Assembly: GCF_000716435.1 (NCBI RefSeq)
Contig: NZ_JNWO01000025.1
Span: 41,252-105,251 of the forward strand
DNA: 64,000 nt
DNA from: Streptomyces xylophagus
Lineage (GTDB): Bacteria > Actinomycetota > Actinomycetes > Streptomycetales > Streptomycetaceae
Direction of reading: 5' to 3'
Position numbers and translations under genes: made by a program. The notes beneath the pieces are model-generated. The model worked only from the letters and a program-made list of their open reading frames with translations, ran no database searches and had not been told where the DNA came from. Below are positions 33,741 through 42,660 of this stretch, one piece after another (the stretch's first letter is position 1; each line of letters begins with the position of its first letter).

Positions 33741-34451
33741 ATGCCGCAATTGGAGCACTTCACCACATCTGTAGACGCACCAGTAGACACTCCCGTGGAC
33801 TCCGTCGTCTCCCGTCTGCGCGCCCTCGACGAGTGCCTGCCCGCGCGGGACGGGGTCGCGGTGTTCAACCGCGTCTACCTCGCCGTCACGGAGGCGGTCG
33901 ACCGGCGCATCGACGCCGGGCGGTTCGCCGACGCGCGGGCCGCGATCACGCTCGACGTGCGGTTCGCGGAGCGGTACCTCGCCGCCGTGGACACGGTGAC
34001 GAACGGACGGCGCCCGCCCGCCTGTTGGCGCCCGCTGTTCCAGCTGCGCCGGCATCCGGGCGTACGACCAGTGCAGTTCGCCCTGTCCGGCATCAACGCC
34101 CATATCGGCCACGATCTCGCGCTCGCCGTCGTGGACGCCTGTCGTACGCTCGACTGCGAACCCGCCGAGCTGGAGGACGAGTTCGACCGCGTGGGCGATC
34201 TCCTCGTGTCGCTGGAGGAGCGCATCCGCGAGGATCTGATGCCGGGGCCCGACCTGTTCCAGATCGCCGACCCGCTGACCCATCTGCTCGGCTCGTGGAG
34301 CCTGGAGCGCGCCCGGGAGGCGACCTGGACGGCGTCGCGGGCCCTGTGGGCGCTGCGCGGACTGCCCGATGTCGCCGAGGAGTTCACCGAACGGCTGGAC
34401 GCGGCGGTGGGGCTCGCGGGCCGCATGATGCTCACCCCGCTGCCCGACTGA
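33741..34451 (+). CDS. DUF5995 family protein
   Basis: 236 aa, all-helical and cytosolic. The DUF5995 pattern is visible: GVAVFNRVYLAVTEAVDRRI, DVRFAERYLAAVD, CWRPLFQLR, and VQFALSGINAHIGHDLALAV with conserved NAHI(N/G)HDL residues, a metal-like site. Function unknown. It precedes the LLM gene by 89 bp on the same strand and could be cotranscribed with it. Confidence 0.82.
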   Translation: MPQLEHFTTSVDAPVDTPVDSVVSRLRALDECLPARDGVAVFNRVYLAVTEAVDRRIDAGRFADARAAITLDVRFAERYLAAVDTVTNGRRPPACWRPLFQLRRHPGVRPVQFALSGINAHIGHDLALAVVDACRTLDCEPAELEDEFDRVGDLLVSLEERIREDLMPGPDLFQIADPLTHLLGSWSLERAREATWTASRALWALRGLPDVAEEFTERLDAAVGLAGRMMLTPLPD

Positions 34452-34540
34452 GGTGGCCCGATCCGATCGCCGCCCCCTCGGAATCCCCTTGTGATCGCCC
34501 TACGTTGACGGCACGCACCCGACTGCGAAGGAGCACCGGA

Positions 34541-35470
34541 ATGACGGCTCGGTTAGGCCTCGGCCTCCCCCAGATGCGGCAGTATTCCATCGGCACGGAC
34601 GTTCCCGACGTGGCACGCACCGCCGAGGAGATCGGCTACGAAAGCCTGTGGGTCTTCGAGCGGGCCCTCTTCCCGGAGCCCGCCACCCAGGGCCTGTACA
34701 ACATCGAGGGCCTCGCCTGGCCGGACGTGTACCGGGACGTGGCCGAGCCCCTGGTCACGCTCACCCTCGCCGCCGCGGCCACCGAGCGGGCGCGGCTGGG
34801 CACCAGTGTGCTGGTGGCACCGCTGCGCATCCCCTTCCAACTGGCCAAGTCCCTGGCCTCGTTGGACGCGGCGAGCGGTGGCCGGGTGATCGCGGGCCTG
34901 GGCACCGGCTGGTCGCTCGACGAGTACGCGGCCGCAGGCATCCGGCCATTCGAGGAGCGCGGCAGGGTGCTCGACGAAGTGATCGAGGTGTGCCGGGCGG
35001 TGTGGGGCCCGGACCCGGTGAAGTACGACGGAGAACTGACGAAGATCGCCTCCGCGGTGGTCGGTCCCAAGCCCGCCCGGCCGATCCCGATCCTGCTGGC
35101 CGCGGGCAACAAGAAGGCCCGGCAGCGGCTGGTGGACAGCGCCGACGGCTGGATTCCCGTGGGCATGGGCGCCGAGCAACTGGCCGTCGAGTGGCGGGAG
35201 TTGCAGGACCTGGCGGCCGAACGGGGCCGCACGGAACCGATCCAGAAGGTCGTGCGGGTCAACTGCGTGCACACGGCCAAGTCCTATGACGGACCCGACC
35301 GCCAGCCCTTCCAGGGCAGCGCCGACCAGATCGTCGAGGACCTCGTGGCCCACGCGACGGTCGGCCTGGAGGAGATCCTGATCGACCTCCAGACCACCCC
35401 GCGGGACGCCCAGGAACTCAAGGACGTCGCCGCCGATGTGTACGAGAAGGCGCGGGCGGCCGGGATCTGA
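34541..35470 (+). CDS. LLM-class F420-dependent oxidoreductase (copy 1)
   Basis: 309 aa TIM barrel of the luciferase-like monooxygenase superfamily, F420-type by the opening RLGLGLPQ, GYESLWVFERALFP, ATERARLGTSVLVAPLRIPF, GRVIAGLGTGWSLDEYAAAG and GPKPARPIPILLAAG. It should transfer hydride from or to F420 with an unknown substrate. AAGGAG precedes the ATG. It is closely similar along its length to the protein encoded at 54207-55139, about three quarters identical by eye in the first 180 residues. Confidence 0.9.
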   Translation: MTARLGLGLPQMRQYSIGTDVPDVARTAEEIGYESLWVFERALFPEPATQGLYNIEGLAWPDVYRDVAEPLVTLTLAAAATERARLGTSVLVAPLRIPFQLAKSLASLDAASGGRVIAGLGTGWSLDEYAAAGIRPFEERGRVLDEVIEVCRAVWGPDPVKYDGELTKIASAVVGPKPARPIPILLAAGNKKARQRLVDSADGWIPVGMGAEQLAVEWRELQDLAAERGRTEPIQKVVRVNCVHTAKSYDGPDRQPFQGSADQIVEDLVAHATVGLEEILIDLQTTPRDAQELKDVAADVYEKARAAGI

Positions 35471-35506
35471 AGTCCGGCCGATTTACCCCGACCTGCTGAA
35501 CTCCCG

Positions 35507-37207
35507 TCAGTCCTCCGGGAGTTCGACCGGCGCGATGTCGTCGTAGACGTCACCCGGCCCGGGGTTCGTCGGGTCGGTCGTGCCGCCGAGCTGGTGCATG
35601 ACGCCCCAGACCGCGTTCAGCGCGGTCTGGACGGCGCCCTCGGCCCAGCCTGCCGTCCAGGAGATGTCGTCGCCGGCGAGGAAGACGCCCCGCTTGTCCG
35701 CGGGCAGCCGGTCCTGCATGAAGTGGGTGAACAGGCGGCGCTGGTAGCGGTAGTGGCCGGGCAGGTTGGCCTTGAACGCGCCCATGAAGTAGGGCTCGTT
35801 CTCCCAGGACACGGTCACCGGGTTGCCGATGACGTGCTTCCTGATGTCGACCTTCGGGTAGATCTCGCCGAGCGACTTCAGCATGACCTCCATCCGCTCG
35901 TTGGCGGACAGCGGCAGCCACTTGAGGCTGTCGTCGCACCATGTGTACGAGAGGCAGATGACGGCCGGCTTGTCCGGACCGTCGTCGAGGAGGTAAGTCC
36001 CGCGCGTCATACGGTCGGTGAGGGTCATCGACATGACGTCCCGGCCGGTCTCCTCGTCCTTGTCGAGCCAGAACGGCCGGTCCACGGGGACGAACAGCTT
36101 CGAGGACTCCATGTAATGGGTGCGCTCGATCGCCGTCCAGTGGTCGATCGGGAAGAGCGAGTCGTCGCAGGCGATCTTGGAGAGCAGCATCCAGGACTGG
36201 GCGGTGAAGATCGCCGCCCGGTAGGTGCGGATGTCACCGTTGGCGTCCGTCACGGTGATCCGGTTGCCGGCCGTGCGGTGCAGCCGGGTCACGGCGGGAC
36301 GGGGTTCGCCGTTCACGTGCAGGGACGCCAGCGAGGTGCCGTAGGGCCAGTGGACGATCTTCTCCGGCTCGCGGTCCCAGAGGCGGAGCGGGAGTTGCTG
36401 GGAGCCGCCGACGATGCCGCGGTGGTGGTCGTCGGCCTCGGTGTATACGACGCGCAGGATTTCGAGGATCGAGTTGGGGAAGTCGGTGTCCCAGCCGCCC
36501 GTGCCGAAGCCGACCTGGCCGAAGATCTCGCGGTGCCGGAAGGACTTGAAGGACTCCGAGTCGCAGAGGAAGCCGTAGAAGGTCTGGTTGTCGAGTTTCT
36601 CGACGAGCTTCGACCAGATCTCGCGGATGCGCGGGACGTCGCGTTCGCGCATGGCGCGGTTCATGTCGGAGAAGTCGGCGCCCTCTTCGAGGCAGGCGTT
36701 CCAGGCGTGCATCACGTCGAGGTAGACCTGCGGGAGGTCGTCGACGGTGGTCGCGTAGTGCGACTCGCCCTTGAGGTCGACGACGGTCGAAGGGGTCGCC
36801 TCGGCAAGGGGGTTGGGGAACGGTCGGGTCTCGAGTCCGACCAGGTCGATGTAGTGCTGGAGGGCGGTGGAGGAGGGCGGGAAGCGCATCGCGCCCATCT
36901 CGGCGGTCAGTTCCTCGGTGCCGGTGCCCTCGAAGCCGACGGTGCGCAGTCGGCCGCCGATCCGGTCGGCCTCGTAGACGACGGGCTTGAGGCCCATCTT
37001 CATCAGCTCGTAGGCGGCCACGATGCCGGACAACCCGCCGCCGATCACCGCGACTTCGGTGCCGTGCTCGGTCGCGGGTATCTGGCCGAGGCCCGCCGGG
37101 TGGGCGAGGAAGTCGTCGTACGCGTAAGGGAAGTCCGGCCCGAACATGGTGATCGGCGGCTGCTGCGCGTCGGCGTGCTGGACGGCGTTGGGCACCGTGG
37201 ACGTCAT
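35507..37207 (-). CDS. Flavin amino-acid 2-monooxygenase (lysine/arginine 2-monooxygenase, DavB-like)
   Basis: 566 aa. FAD-binding motif VAVIGGGLSGIVAAYELMKM followed by VVYEADRIGGRLRT and the GAMRFPPSS active-site segment; C-terminal GVFLAGDDISWTAGWAEGAV completes the FAD site. The opening ITMFGPDFPYAYDDFLAHPA and FGQVGFGTGGWDTDFPNS match what I recall of Pseudomonas lysine 2-monooxygenase DavB. Such enzymes oxidatively decarboxylate an amino acid to the amide one carbon shorter. The next gene is a nitrilase-type amidase like DavA, completing the route. Lysine, arginine or tryptophan is possible as substrate. Confidence 0.85.
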   Translation of the reverse strand: MTSTVPNAVQHADAQQPPITMFGPDFPYAYDDFLAHPAGLGQIPATEHGTEVAVIGGGLSGIVAAYELMKMGLKPVVYEADRIGGRLRTVGFEGTGTEELTAEMGAMRFPPSSTALQHYIDLVGLETRPFPNPLAEATPSTVVDLKGESHYATTVDDLPQVYLDVMHAWNACLEEGADFSDMNRAMRERDVPRIREIWSKLVEKLDNQTFYGFLCDSESFKSFRHREIFGQVGFGTGGWDTDFPNSILEILRVVYTEADDHHRGIVGGSQQLPLRLWDREPEKIVHWPYGTSLASLHVNGEPRPAVTRLHRTAGNRITVTDANGDIRTYRAAIFTAQSWMLLSKIACDDSLFPIDHWTAIERTHYMESSKLFVPVDRPFWLDKDEETGRDVMSMTLTDRMTRGTYLLDDGPDKPAVICLSYTWCDDSLKWLPLSANERMEVMLKSLGEIYPKVDIRKHVIGNPVTVSWENEPYFMGAFKANLPGHYRYQRRLFTHFMQDRLPADKRGVFLAGDDISWTAGWAEGAVQTALNAVWGVMHQLGGTTDPTNPGPGDVYDDIAPVELPED

Positions 37208-37259
37208 GGGGTACGGACTCCTTGCGACAAAGCTCTAAAGGGAAGAGAAGGCTGGGGAT

Positions 37260-38048
37260 TCAGGCCAGGGACCCGTAGAGGCCGGGGCGCCGGTCCGTCA
37301 GATACGGGTTCGCCGCGCGGGAGTCGGCCAGCAGCTCGGGGTCGACGTCCGTGAGGAGGAGTTCCTCGCCGCGGCCGGCGCGGGTGCGGGCGACTCCGTC
37401 GGGTCCGGCGAGCGTGGAGAGGCCGAAGAAGTCGAACTCCCCTTCCTGGCCGATGCGGTTGATGTACGCCACGTACATCTGGTTCTCCCAGGCGCGCACC
37501 GGGACCAGGGACTCGGCGACGAACTGGAACGGGTGCATGTTCGCCGTCGGGACGAGGAGCAGGTCGGTGCCGGCGAGGGCGTGCGCGCGGACGGGCTCCG
37601 GGAACTCGACGTCGTAGCAGATCATCAGGCCGACGGTCAGGCCGTCCAACTCGGCCTGGACGACCGGCTGTTCGCCGGGTGTGAAGTGGGCGCGCTCGAA
37701 GTCGCCGAAGAGGTGGGTCTTGCGGTAGTTGGCGAGGCGGGTGCCGTCTGCGGAGATCAGCTGGGCGGAGTTGTACACGGCGTCTCCGTCGCGCTCCGGG
37801 TAGCCGTAGGCGATCGCGAGTCCGTGGCGGCCGGCGATCTCGGCGACCGTGTCGGCGGAGTCGCCGTCGGCGGGTTCGGCGAGGCGGCCGATGTCGTCGC
37901 CGATCGCGTACCCGGTGAGGAACATCTCGGGGGCCGCGAGCAGCCCGGCGCCGCCGGCCGCGGCCCGGCCCGCGGCCTCGTCGAGGACCTTGAGGTTCTC
38001 GACGAGGGAGCCGGGGCGGCCGGAGCTCTGGAGCAGGGCGGTGCGCAT
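37260..38048 (-). CDS. Nitrilase-superfamily amidase (DavA-like)
   Basis: 262 aa carbon-nitrogen hydrolase with the catalytic triad visible: Glu in AAPEMFLTGY (near 41), Lys in YRKTHLFGDFE (near 110), Cys in MICYDVEFPEP (near 144). It should hydrolyse the omega-substituted amide made by the monooxygenase, for example 5-aminovaleramide or 4-guanidinobutyramide. It lies 52 bp upstream of the monooxygenase gene on the same strand, so it is the first gene of the pair. The ATG at 38048 is the first residue before RTALLQSSG, the usual family start. Confidence 0.9.
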   Translation of the reverse strand: MRTALLQSSGRPGSLVENLKVLDEAAGRAAAGGAGLLAAPEMFLTGYAIGDDIGRLAEPADGDSADTVAEIAGRHGLAIAYGYPERDGDAVYNSAQLISADGTRLANYRKTHLFGDFERAHFTPGEQPVVQAELDGLTVGLMICYDVEFPEPVRAHALAGTDLLLVPTANMHPFQFVAESLVPVRAWENQMYVAYINRIGQEGEFDFFGLSTLAGPDGVARTRAGRGEELLLTDVDPELLADSRAANPYLTDRRPGLYGSLA

Positions 38049-38282
38049 GTGTGTTCCTCACCGGTACGAAAAGGCGGAAAAGCGGGGAGAGCCACCTATC
38101 GAGGGGCCCTCTAGACGGTACGGCCGGGGGGCTGGGCCGGACAAGAAGGAGCCGTTGCGCGCCGGTGAGCGTTTTGTTGCGTGCGGGTGCGGTGGGGCGG
38201 CGATTCGTTGCGTGCCTGGTCGCGGTCGGCCGTTTCCCGTGTGGTGGACCGGTTGTCAGGCCCCGGGCGTATGTTTCCGCGC

Positions 38283-39155
38283 ATGAATCCTGAACTGATC
38301 AACCGGCTCGCGCCGTTCCGTACGGAAGCACTGGGCCGCGGGATACCGCTCCAGGACGTCGAGCGGTGGATCGCCACCGCGCGTCCGTCCGGGACCCTCG
38401 TCACCGGCGGGGACGGGCCGGTCGTCGGCAGGTTCGGCGGGCCGCTGCTGCTGCCCGCCGACGCCCCCGACCCCTGGTCCCCGTTACTCGCGACCCTCGA
38501 CTGCGCGGCCCTGCCCGAGGAGACGACGGGCCTCGCGCTGCCGGCCGACGGTCGGCTGCTGCTCTTCGGCTTCCCCGAGATGACGTACTACGGCGGTAGC
38601 GCCGGAGACGTCGTGTACCTCCCCGAGGGGACACCCGTCGAGGAGCGGAGGCCGAAGTACGAGAGCGTCTACGACGACGCGACGCGCGCGATCCACGAGC
38701 AGTTCCCGCAGGAGGAGCTGCGGCTGGCGCCCGATGTCTGTCTGCCGTCCCACTTCCTGGCCCCGTCCCCGGAGACCGGCGAGGAGACCGTCACGCTCCC
38801 CGGCCATCCCCATGCCTGGGAGCTGGCCGAGGCGTGGGAGGAGACGTACGGCGACATCGTCGTCGACGGACCGCTGCACATCGGCGGGTACGCCTCCCAC
38901 GAGTGCACGGAGACGGACCCCGTCACGGACGCCGCGGCGGACGCGGAGCAGTCGCGACGGGTCCGGGCCGAGCAGTCCCCCGGGTCCGCCGACACCGCCG
39001 AGCTGCCCGCCGCCGCGGAGTGGGTGCTGCTCGCCCAGTGGGACATCGGGCTCGACGGCCGGGAGGGCTCCACCCTGCACTGGGTGATCCCGCGCCAGGA
39101 CCTGGCCGAGCACCGCTTCGACCGCGCACACGTGTCCTTCTTCTGGAACCCCTGA
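38283..39155 (+). CDS. YwqG-like protein (DUF1963)
   Basis: 290 aa, soluble. Signature elements: RFGGPLLLPADAPDPW (the 'GG.P.LP....WP' motif), GRLLLFGFPE, and the late LLAQWDIGLDG. DUF1963 proteins are uncharacterised. A 20-residue Ala/Glu-rich insert (DAAADAEQSRRV) near 225 is low complexity. The ATG at 38283 lacks a ribosome site; another ATG lies 12 nt upstream. It converges on the HAD-EEP gene across a repeat element. Confidence 0.8.
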   Translation: MNPELINRLAPFRTEALGRGIPLQDVERWIATARPSGTLVTGGDGPVVGRFGGPLLLPADAPDPWSPLLATLDCAALPEETTGLALPADGRLLLFGFPEMTYYGGSAGDVVYLPEGTPVEERRPKYESVYDDATRAIHEQFPQEELRLAPDVCLPSHFLAPSPETGEETVTLPGHPHAWELAEAWEETYGDIVVDGPLHIGGYASHECTETDPVTDAAADAEQSRRVRAEQSPGSADTAELPAAAEWVLLAQWDIGLDGREGSTLHWVIPRQDLAEHRFDRAHVSFFWNP

Positions 39156-39166
39156 AGGGCAACACC

Positions 39167-39219
39167 TCAAAGGGGCGCGGGGAACTGCGCGCCCAGCCAC
39201 AACGGACCCGCGGCCGACG
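39167..39219 (+). repeat. Dispersed Streptomyces hairpin repeat, copy 2
   Basis: AGGGGCGCGGGGAACTGCGC then GCCCAGCCACAACGG and CGCGGCCGACG. The first 21 bases match the core of copy 1 at 19936-20012. As there, it sits between convergent genes, but the pairing half is poorly preserved. Confidence 0.65.
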
Positions 39220-39240
39220 CACGAACCTTCCAGCGGAGCG

Positions 39241-40716
39241 CTAACGCCGGGGCACCGCAAACACCGTGAGGACAGCCGCGTGGTCCGACGGCCAGCAGTT
39301 GCTGGACACGTCCGGCCAGGGGCTAGGCGTGCCGACCACGAAGGTCCGAGAGTCGAGCACCGTCAGCCCCCGGTGCAGGACGTAGTCGATACGGTCCTGC
39401 GGCTCGGCGCGCCCACTGCCGTCCTCGTGCACGGGGTGGATCGGCGACCAGGTGTGCCCAGGTTCCGCAGCCGGATCCGGGTGGACCTCCCGGTAGGAGT
39501 CCCGCAACCCCGCCTCCGCCGCCGCCTTCGTCACCGGCCATTCGACATCCGGCCAGTCCAGATGCGAGGGGCTGTTGAAGTCACCGACCAGCACGACGGG
39601 GACGGCGTCATCGGCCACCTCCGCGATCCGGCCGAGGGCATCCCGCATCTGGGCGAGCCGTACGTCCTCGTGGGCAATCAGGTCGGTGGCCGGGAGCCCG
39701 TCGAAGGCGGACTCGTACGGGCCGTAGGGCGTGTAGTCGAGGTGGCAGGTCCACAGATCGACCTCACGCCCCTCCCCTACGGCGATGCGCACCCCGGCCG
39801 CTCCGTAGAAGCCGACGTCCGGGTCGCCGAAGCAGGCGGTGATCGGGTGGCGGCTGATGACGCCGAGGTTCTCGCCCGCGCGGTGGTGGTACCAGCCGAG
39901 CGCCTCGGCCAGTTCCTCGGCGGCGGTGCCGCCGGTCTCCTGGAGGCCGACCACGTCCGCGCCGGTCTCCGCGATCGCCTTGAGCTGCTTGGTGCGGTGG
40001 TCGTCGACCTTGCTGCCGCCGAGCCAGAGGTTCCAGGTCAACACGCGTAGCTCGTACGGCGATTCGTGCGTCACCATCGCGCGCAGGGTAGCCGGGGTCA
40101 CCCCGACGAGGCTCGCCCGGACCGTCCGGCCCGGGGCCGCGTCGATCGGGGCCAGCGACGGTACGGCGAGGACCGCGCAGCCGGCCGCCTCGGCGGAGCT
40201 GACGCCGGTCTGGGTGTCCTCGACGGCCACGCAGGCCGCCGGGTCGACGCCGAGAGCGCGGCAGGCGGCGAGGTAGGGATCGGGCGCGGGCTTGGTGGGC
40301 CCGGTGTCGTCGGCGGTGACGGAGACCGCGAAACGGCTCGCGCCGAGGGCGTCGAGGACGGTGTCGGCGACCGCGCGGGGGGACGCGGTGACGAGCGCCG
40401 TGGGGACGCCGTCGCGGGCGAGGGCGTCGAGGAGGTCGAGCGCGCCGGGGCGGGGCACGATGCCGGTGCGGACGCGGGCGGCGAACTCCCGGTGCAGCTC
40501 GGCCGCGAGGTCCGCCGCCGACGCGTCCGTGGTCGTGGCGAGCCAGTCGGCGGTGTGCTCGACCGGTCGGCCGAGCACCTCCGACTGGTCCGCGTCCGTC
40601 AGGGTTCTGCCCGCGACCTGCTCCACCGCCTCCCACCACAGCCGCTCGGTGTCGACGAGCGTGCCGTCCATGTCGAACAGGACGGCCTGGAGCGGGAGTT
40701 GGGTGTGGGGGGTCAC
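39241..40716 (-). CDS. HAD phosphatase - EEP phosphatase fusion
   Basis: 491 aa. Residues 1-215 are a beta-phosphoglucomutase-like HAD domain: FDMDGTLVDTE (nucleophile Asp), ALVTASPRAV, TKPAPDPYLAA (Lys) and VEDTQTGV. Residues about 220-490 form an endonuclease/exonuclease/phosphatase domain: LTWNLWLGG, GLQET (metal Glu), LDYTPYGP, VGDFNSP (metal Asp/Asn), DRIDYVLH and SDHAAV. Both active sites look complete. It lies 42 bp downstream of the ABC ATPase, as the probable last gene of the GntR-linked import operon. It could strip phosphate from an imported organophosphate in two steps; that is inference. Confidence 0.85.
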   Translation of the reverse strand: MTPHTQLPLQAVLFDMDGTLVDTERLWWEAVEQVAGRTLTDADQSEVLGRPVEHTADWLATTTDASAADLAAELHREFAARVRTGIVPRPGALDLLDALARDGVPTALVTASPRAVADTVLDALGASRFAVSVTADDTGPTKPAPDPYLAACRALGVDPAACVAVEDTQTGVSSAEAAGCAVLAVPSLAPIDAAPGRTVRASLVGVTPATLRAMVTHESPYELRVLTWNLWLGGSKVDDHRTKQLKAIAETGADVVGLQETGGTAAEELAEALGWYHHRAGENLGVISRHPITACFGDPDVGFYGAAGVRIAVGEGREVDLWTCHLDYTPYGPYESAFDGLPATDLIAHEDVRLAQMRDALGRIAEVADDAVPVVLVGDFNSPSHLDWPDVEWPVTKAAAEAGLRDSYREVHPDPAAEPGHTWSPIHPVHEDGSGRAEPQDRIDYVLHRGLTVLDSRTFVVGTPSPWPDVSSNCWPSDHAAVLTVFAVPRR

Positions 40717-40758
40717 GTTTCTCTCTTTCGGTGCGGGTTCACTACGGGCCTTGGGGCC

Positions 40759-41838
40759 CTACGAGTTGATGCGTTCTGCCACGAGTACCGGCCGCTCCGG
40801 CAGCGACACACGTACGGCGACTCCGGCGCCCAGGGTGGTGGCCTCGTGCGTGGGGAGGTCGGCCTTGACCTCGGTGCCGTCGGCGAGCAGAACGCTGACA
40901 CGGACGACCGCGCCGAGGAAGGCGGTGCCGACGACACGTGCGTCTCCGGCGTCGTCGGCGTTCACGTGGATCGCCTCCGGCCGGACGAGCACGTCGACTT
41001 CGGGTCCTGCCGGTGCCTCGCCGTCGACCGGCAACCGCTGGCCGAGCACCTCCACGGTGCCGTCCGTGAGGTGCCCCGGAAGCCGGCTCATCGTGCCGAC
41101 GAACTCGGCGACGAACGCGGTCGCGGGCCGACCGTACAACTCGGCCGGGGCGGCGCACTGTTCGAGCTTTCCGGCGCGCATGACGGCGACCCGGTCGGCG
41201 ATGGACAGGGCCTCTTCCTGATCGTGCGTCACGAAGAGGGTGGTGATGCCGAGTTCCTGCTGGAGGCGGCGGATCTCCTCGCGCAGGGACAGCCGCACCT
41301 TGGCGTCGAGCGCCGACAGCGGCTCGTCCAGGAGCAGGACGCGCGGACGCAGGGCGAGCGCGCGGGCCAGGGCGACGCGCTGCTGCTGGCCGCCGGAGAG
41401 CTGGTGCGGGAAGCGCTCGCCCTTGTCGCCGAGCCCGACGAGGTCGAGCAACTCGGCCGCACGCGACCGCCGTTCGGCCGTGCCCACCTTGCGCATGCGC
41501 AGTCCGAAGGCGACGTTGTCGAGTGCGTTGAGATGCGGGAAGAGGCTGTACGACTGGAAGACCATCCCGGCGTCGCGACGATGGGCGGGGACGCCGGTGA
41601 CGTCCTTGCCGTCCACCAACACCTCACCGGAGGTGGGGTGTTCGAAACCGGCGAGCATGCGCAGGGCGGTGGTCTTGCCGCAGCCGGAGGGGCCGAGCAG
41701 GGCCAGGAACTCGCCGGGCTGGACGGTCAGGTCGAGTCCGTCGAGGGCGACCGTCGGGCCGAACTCACGGCGCAGGCCCCGGAATTCGACGGTGGCGGCG
41801 TTGTCCGTCGTGGTCTTCTCAAGCGTGGTGGCGGTCAT
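40759..41838 (-). CDS. ABC transporter ATPase (PotA/FbpC/PhnT type)
   Basis: 359 aa. Walker A GPSGCGKTT, Q-loop FQSYSLFPH, signature LSGGQQQRVALARAL, Walker B RVLLLDEPLSALD and H-loop VTHDQEEAL, followed by a C-terminal TOBE domain (about 250-355, VDVLVRPEAIHVN). This is the class that powers spermidine, ferric iron, thiamine or 2-aminoethylphosphonate importers. It lies 3 bp after the second permease, so coupled. Confidence 0.93.
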   Translation of the reverse strand: MTATTLEKTTTDNAATVEFRGLRREFGPTVALDGLDLTVQPGEFLALLGPSGCGKTTALRMLAGFEHPTSGEVLVDGKDVTGVPAHRRDAGMVFQSYSLFPHLNALDNVAFGLRMRKVGTAERRSRAAELLDLVGLGDKGERFPHQLSGGQQQRVALARALALRPRVLLLDEPLSALDAKVRLSLREEIRRLQQELGITTLFVTHDQEEALSIADRVAVMRAGKLEQCAAPAELYGRPATAFVAEFVGTMSRLPGHLTDGTVEVLGQRLPVDGEAPAGPEVDVLVRPEAIHVNADDAGDARVVGTAFLGAVVRVSVLLADGTEVKADLPTHEATTLGAGVAVRVSLPERPVLVAERINS

Positions 41839-41841
41839 GGT

Positions 41842-42660
41842 TCATCCCCGGGACGAAGCGGTTTTGTCACGTCCGCCGACACCGGCGAGCGTGAGGAGGA
41901 GTGCCCAGGTGACGACCAGGCTGAGCACGGAGACGGCGACGGAGAGCTGGGCGTTGGACCCGCCGACGCTGTAGATCCACACGGCGAAGGGCTGGAAGCC
42001 GAGCAGCTGGGCCACGGTGAACTCGCCGAGCACCAGCGCCAGCGTGAGGAAGGACGCGTTGAGCAACGCCCCGCGCAGATTGGGCAGTACGGCCCGCACG
42101 AGGGCCTGCGGCCAGCCCGCGCCGCAGCTGCGGGCGGCCTCGACGAGGGTCTTCACGTCGATGGCCCGCAGCCCCGAGTCCAGCGCCCGGTACACGAACG
42201 GCAGCGCCATCACGACGTAGGCCAGGACGAGGATGAACGGGAAGCTCGGGTTCTGGATGGCGACGAAGGTCTCGAAGAGCGGGGTGCGGGACAGGTAGTC
42301 CGGGCCCCACTTGAGGACCGTGGCGATACCGGCGACGAACGCGATCGGCGGCACCACCAGCGGCAGCGAGCAGATCACCTCGACCACCGGGCGCAGGCGG
42401 GGCGCGCCGAGCCGTAGCGCGACCATGGCCGGGACCATCAGGAGCAGGACGACGGCGATGGTGGCGGCGGCGAGTTCCAGCGAGAGCACCAGGCTGGAGG
42501 TGAAGCCGTCGGCGGAGACGATCTGGGTGTAGGCGTCGAAGGTGACGCCCTGGCCCGGCACGTCGACCGTGAAGACGACCGACGCGGCGAGCGGCACCAG
42601 GAAGTACAGGGCGGCGAGGCCGAGGACGACCCACCGCCAGAGGTTCAGGCGTCCAGCCAT
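41842..42660 (-). CDS. ABC transporter permease (second)
   Basis: 272 aa, about six helices. The permease EAA loop is visible as TLVEAARSCGAGWPQALVRA. Start ATG at 42660 inside the preceding permease gene (16-bp overlap), which marks translational coupling. It pairs with the 299-aa permease as a heterodimeric channel. Confidence 0.92.
   Translation of the reverse strand: MAGRLNLWRWVVLGLAALYFLVPLAASVVFTVDVPGQGVTFDAYTQIVSADGFTSSLVLSLELAAATIAVVLLLMVPAMVALRLGAPRLRPVVEVICSLPLVVPPIAFVAGIATVLKWGPDYLSRTPLFETFVAIQNPSFPFILVLAYVVMALPFVYRALDSGLRAIDVKTLVEAARSCGAGWPQALVRAVLPNLRGALLNASFLTLALVLGEFTVAQLLGFQPFAVWIYSVGGSNAQLSVAVSVLSLVVTWALLLTLAGVGGRDKTASSRG

Noticed and set aside
40066..42417. 783-codon plus-strand open frame opposite the HAD-EEP and ABC genes
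   Set aside because: Shadow of minus-strand genes; low complexity, no ribosome site.
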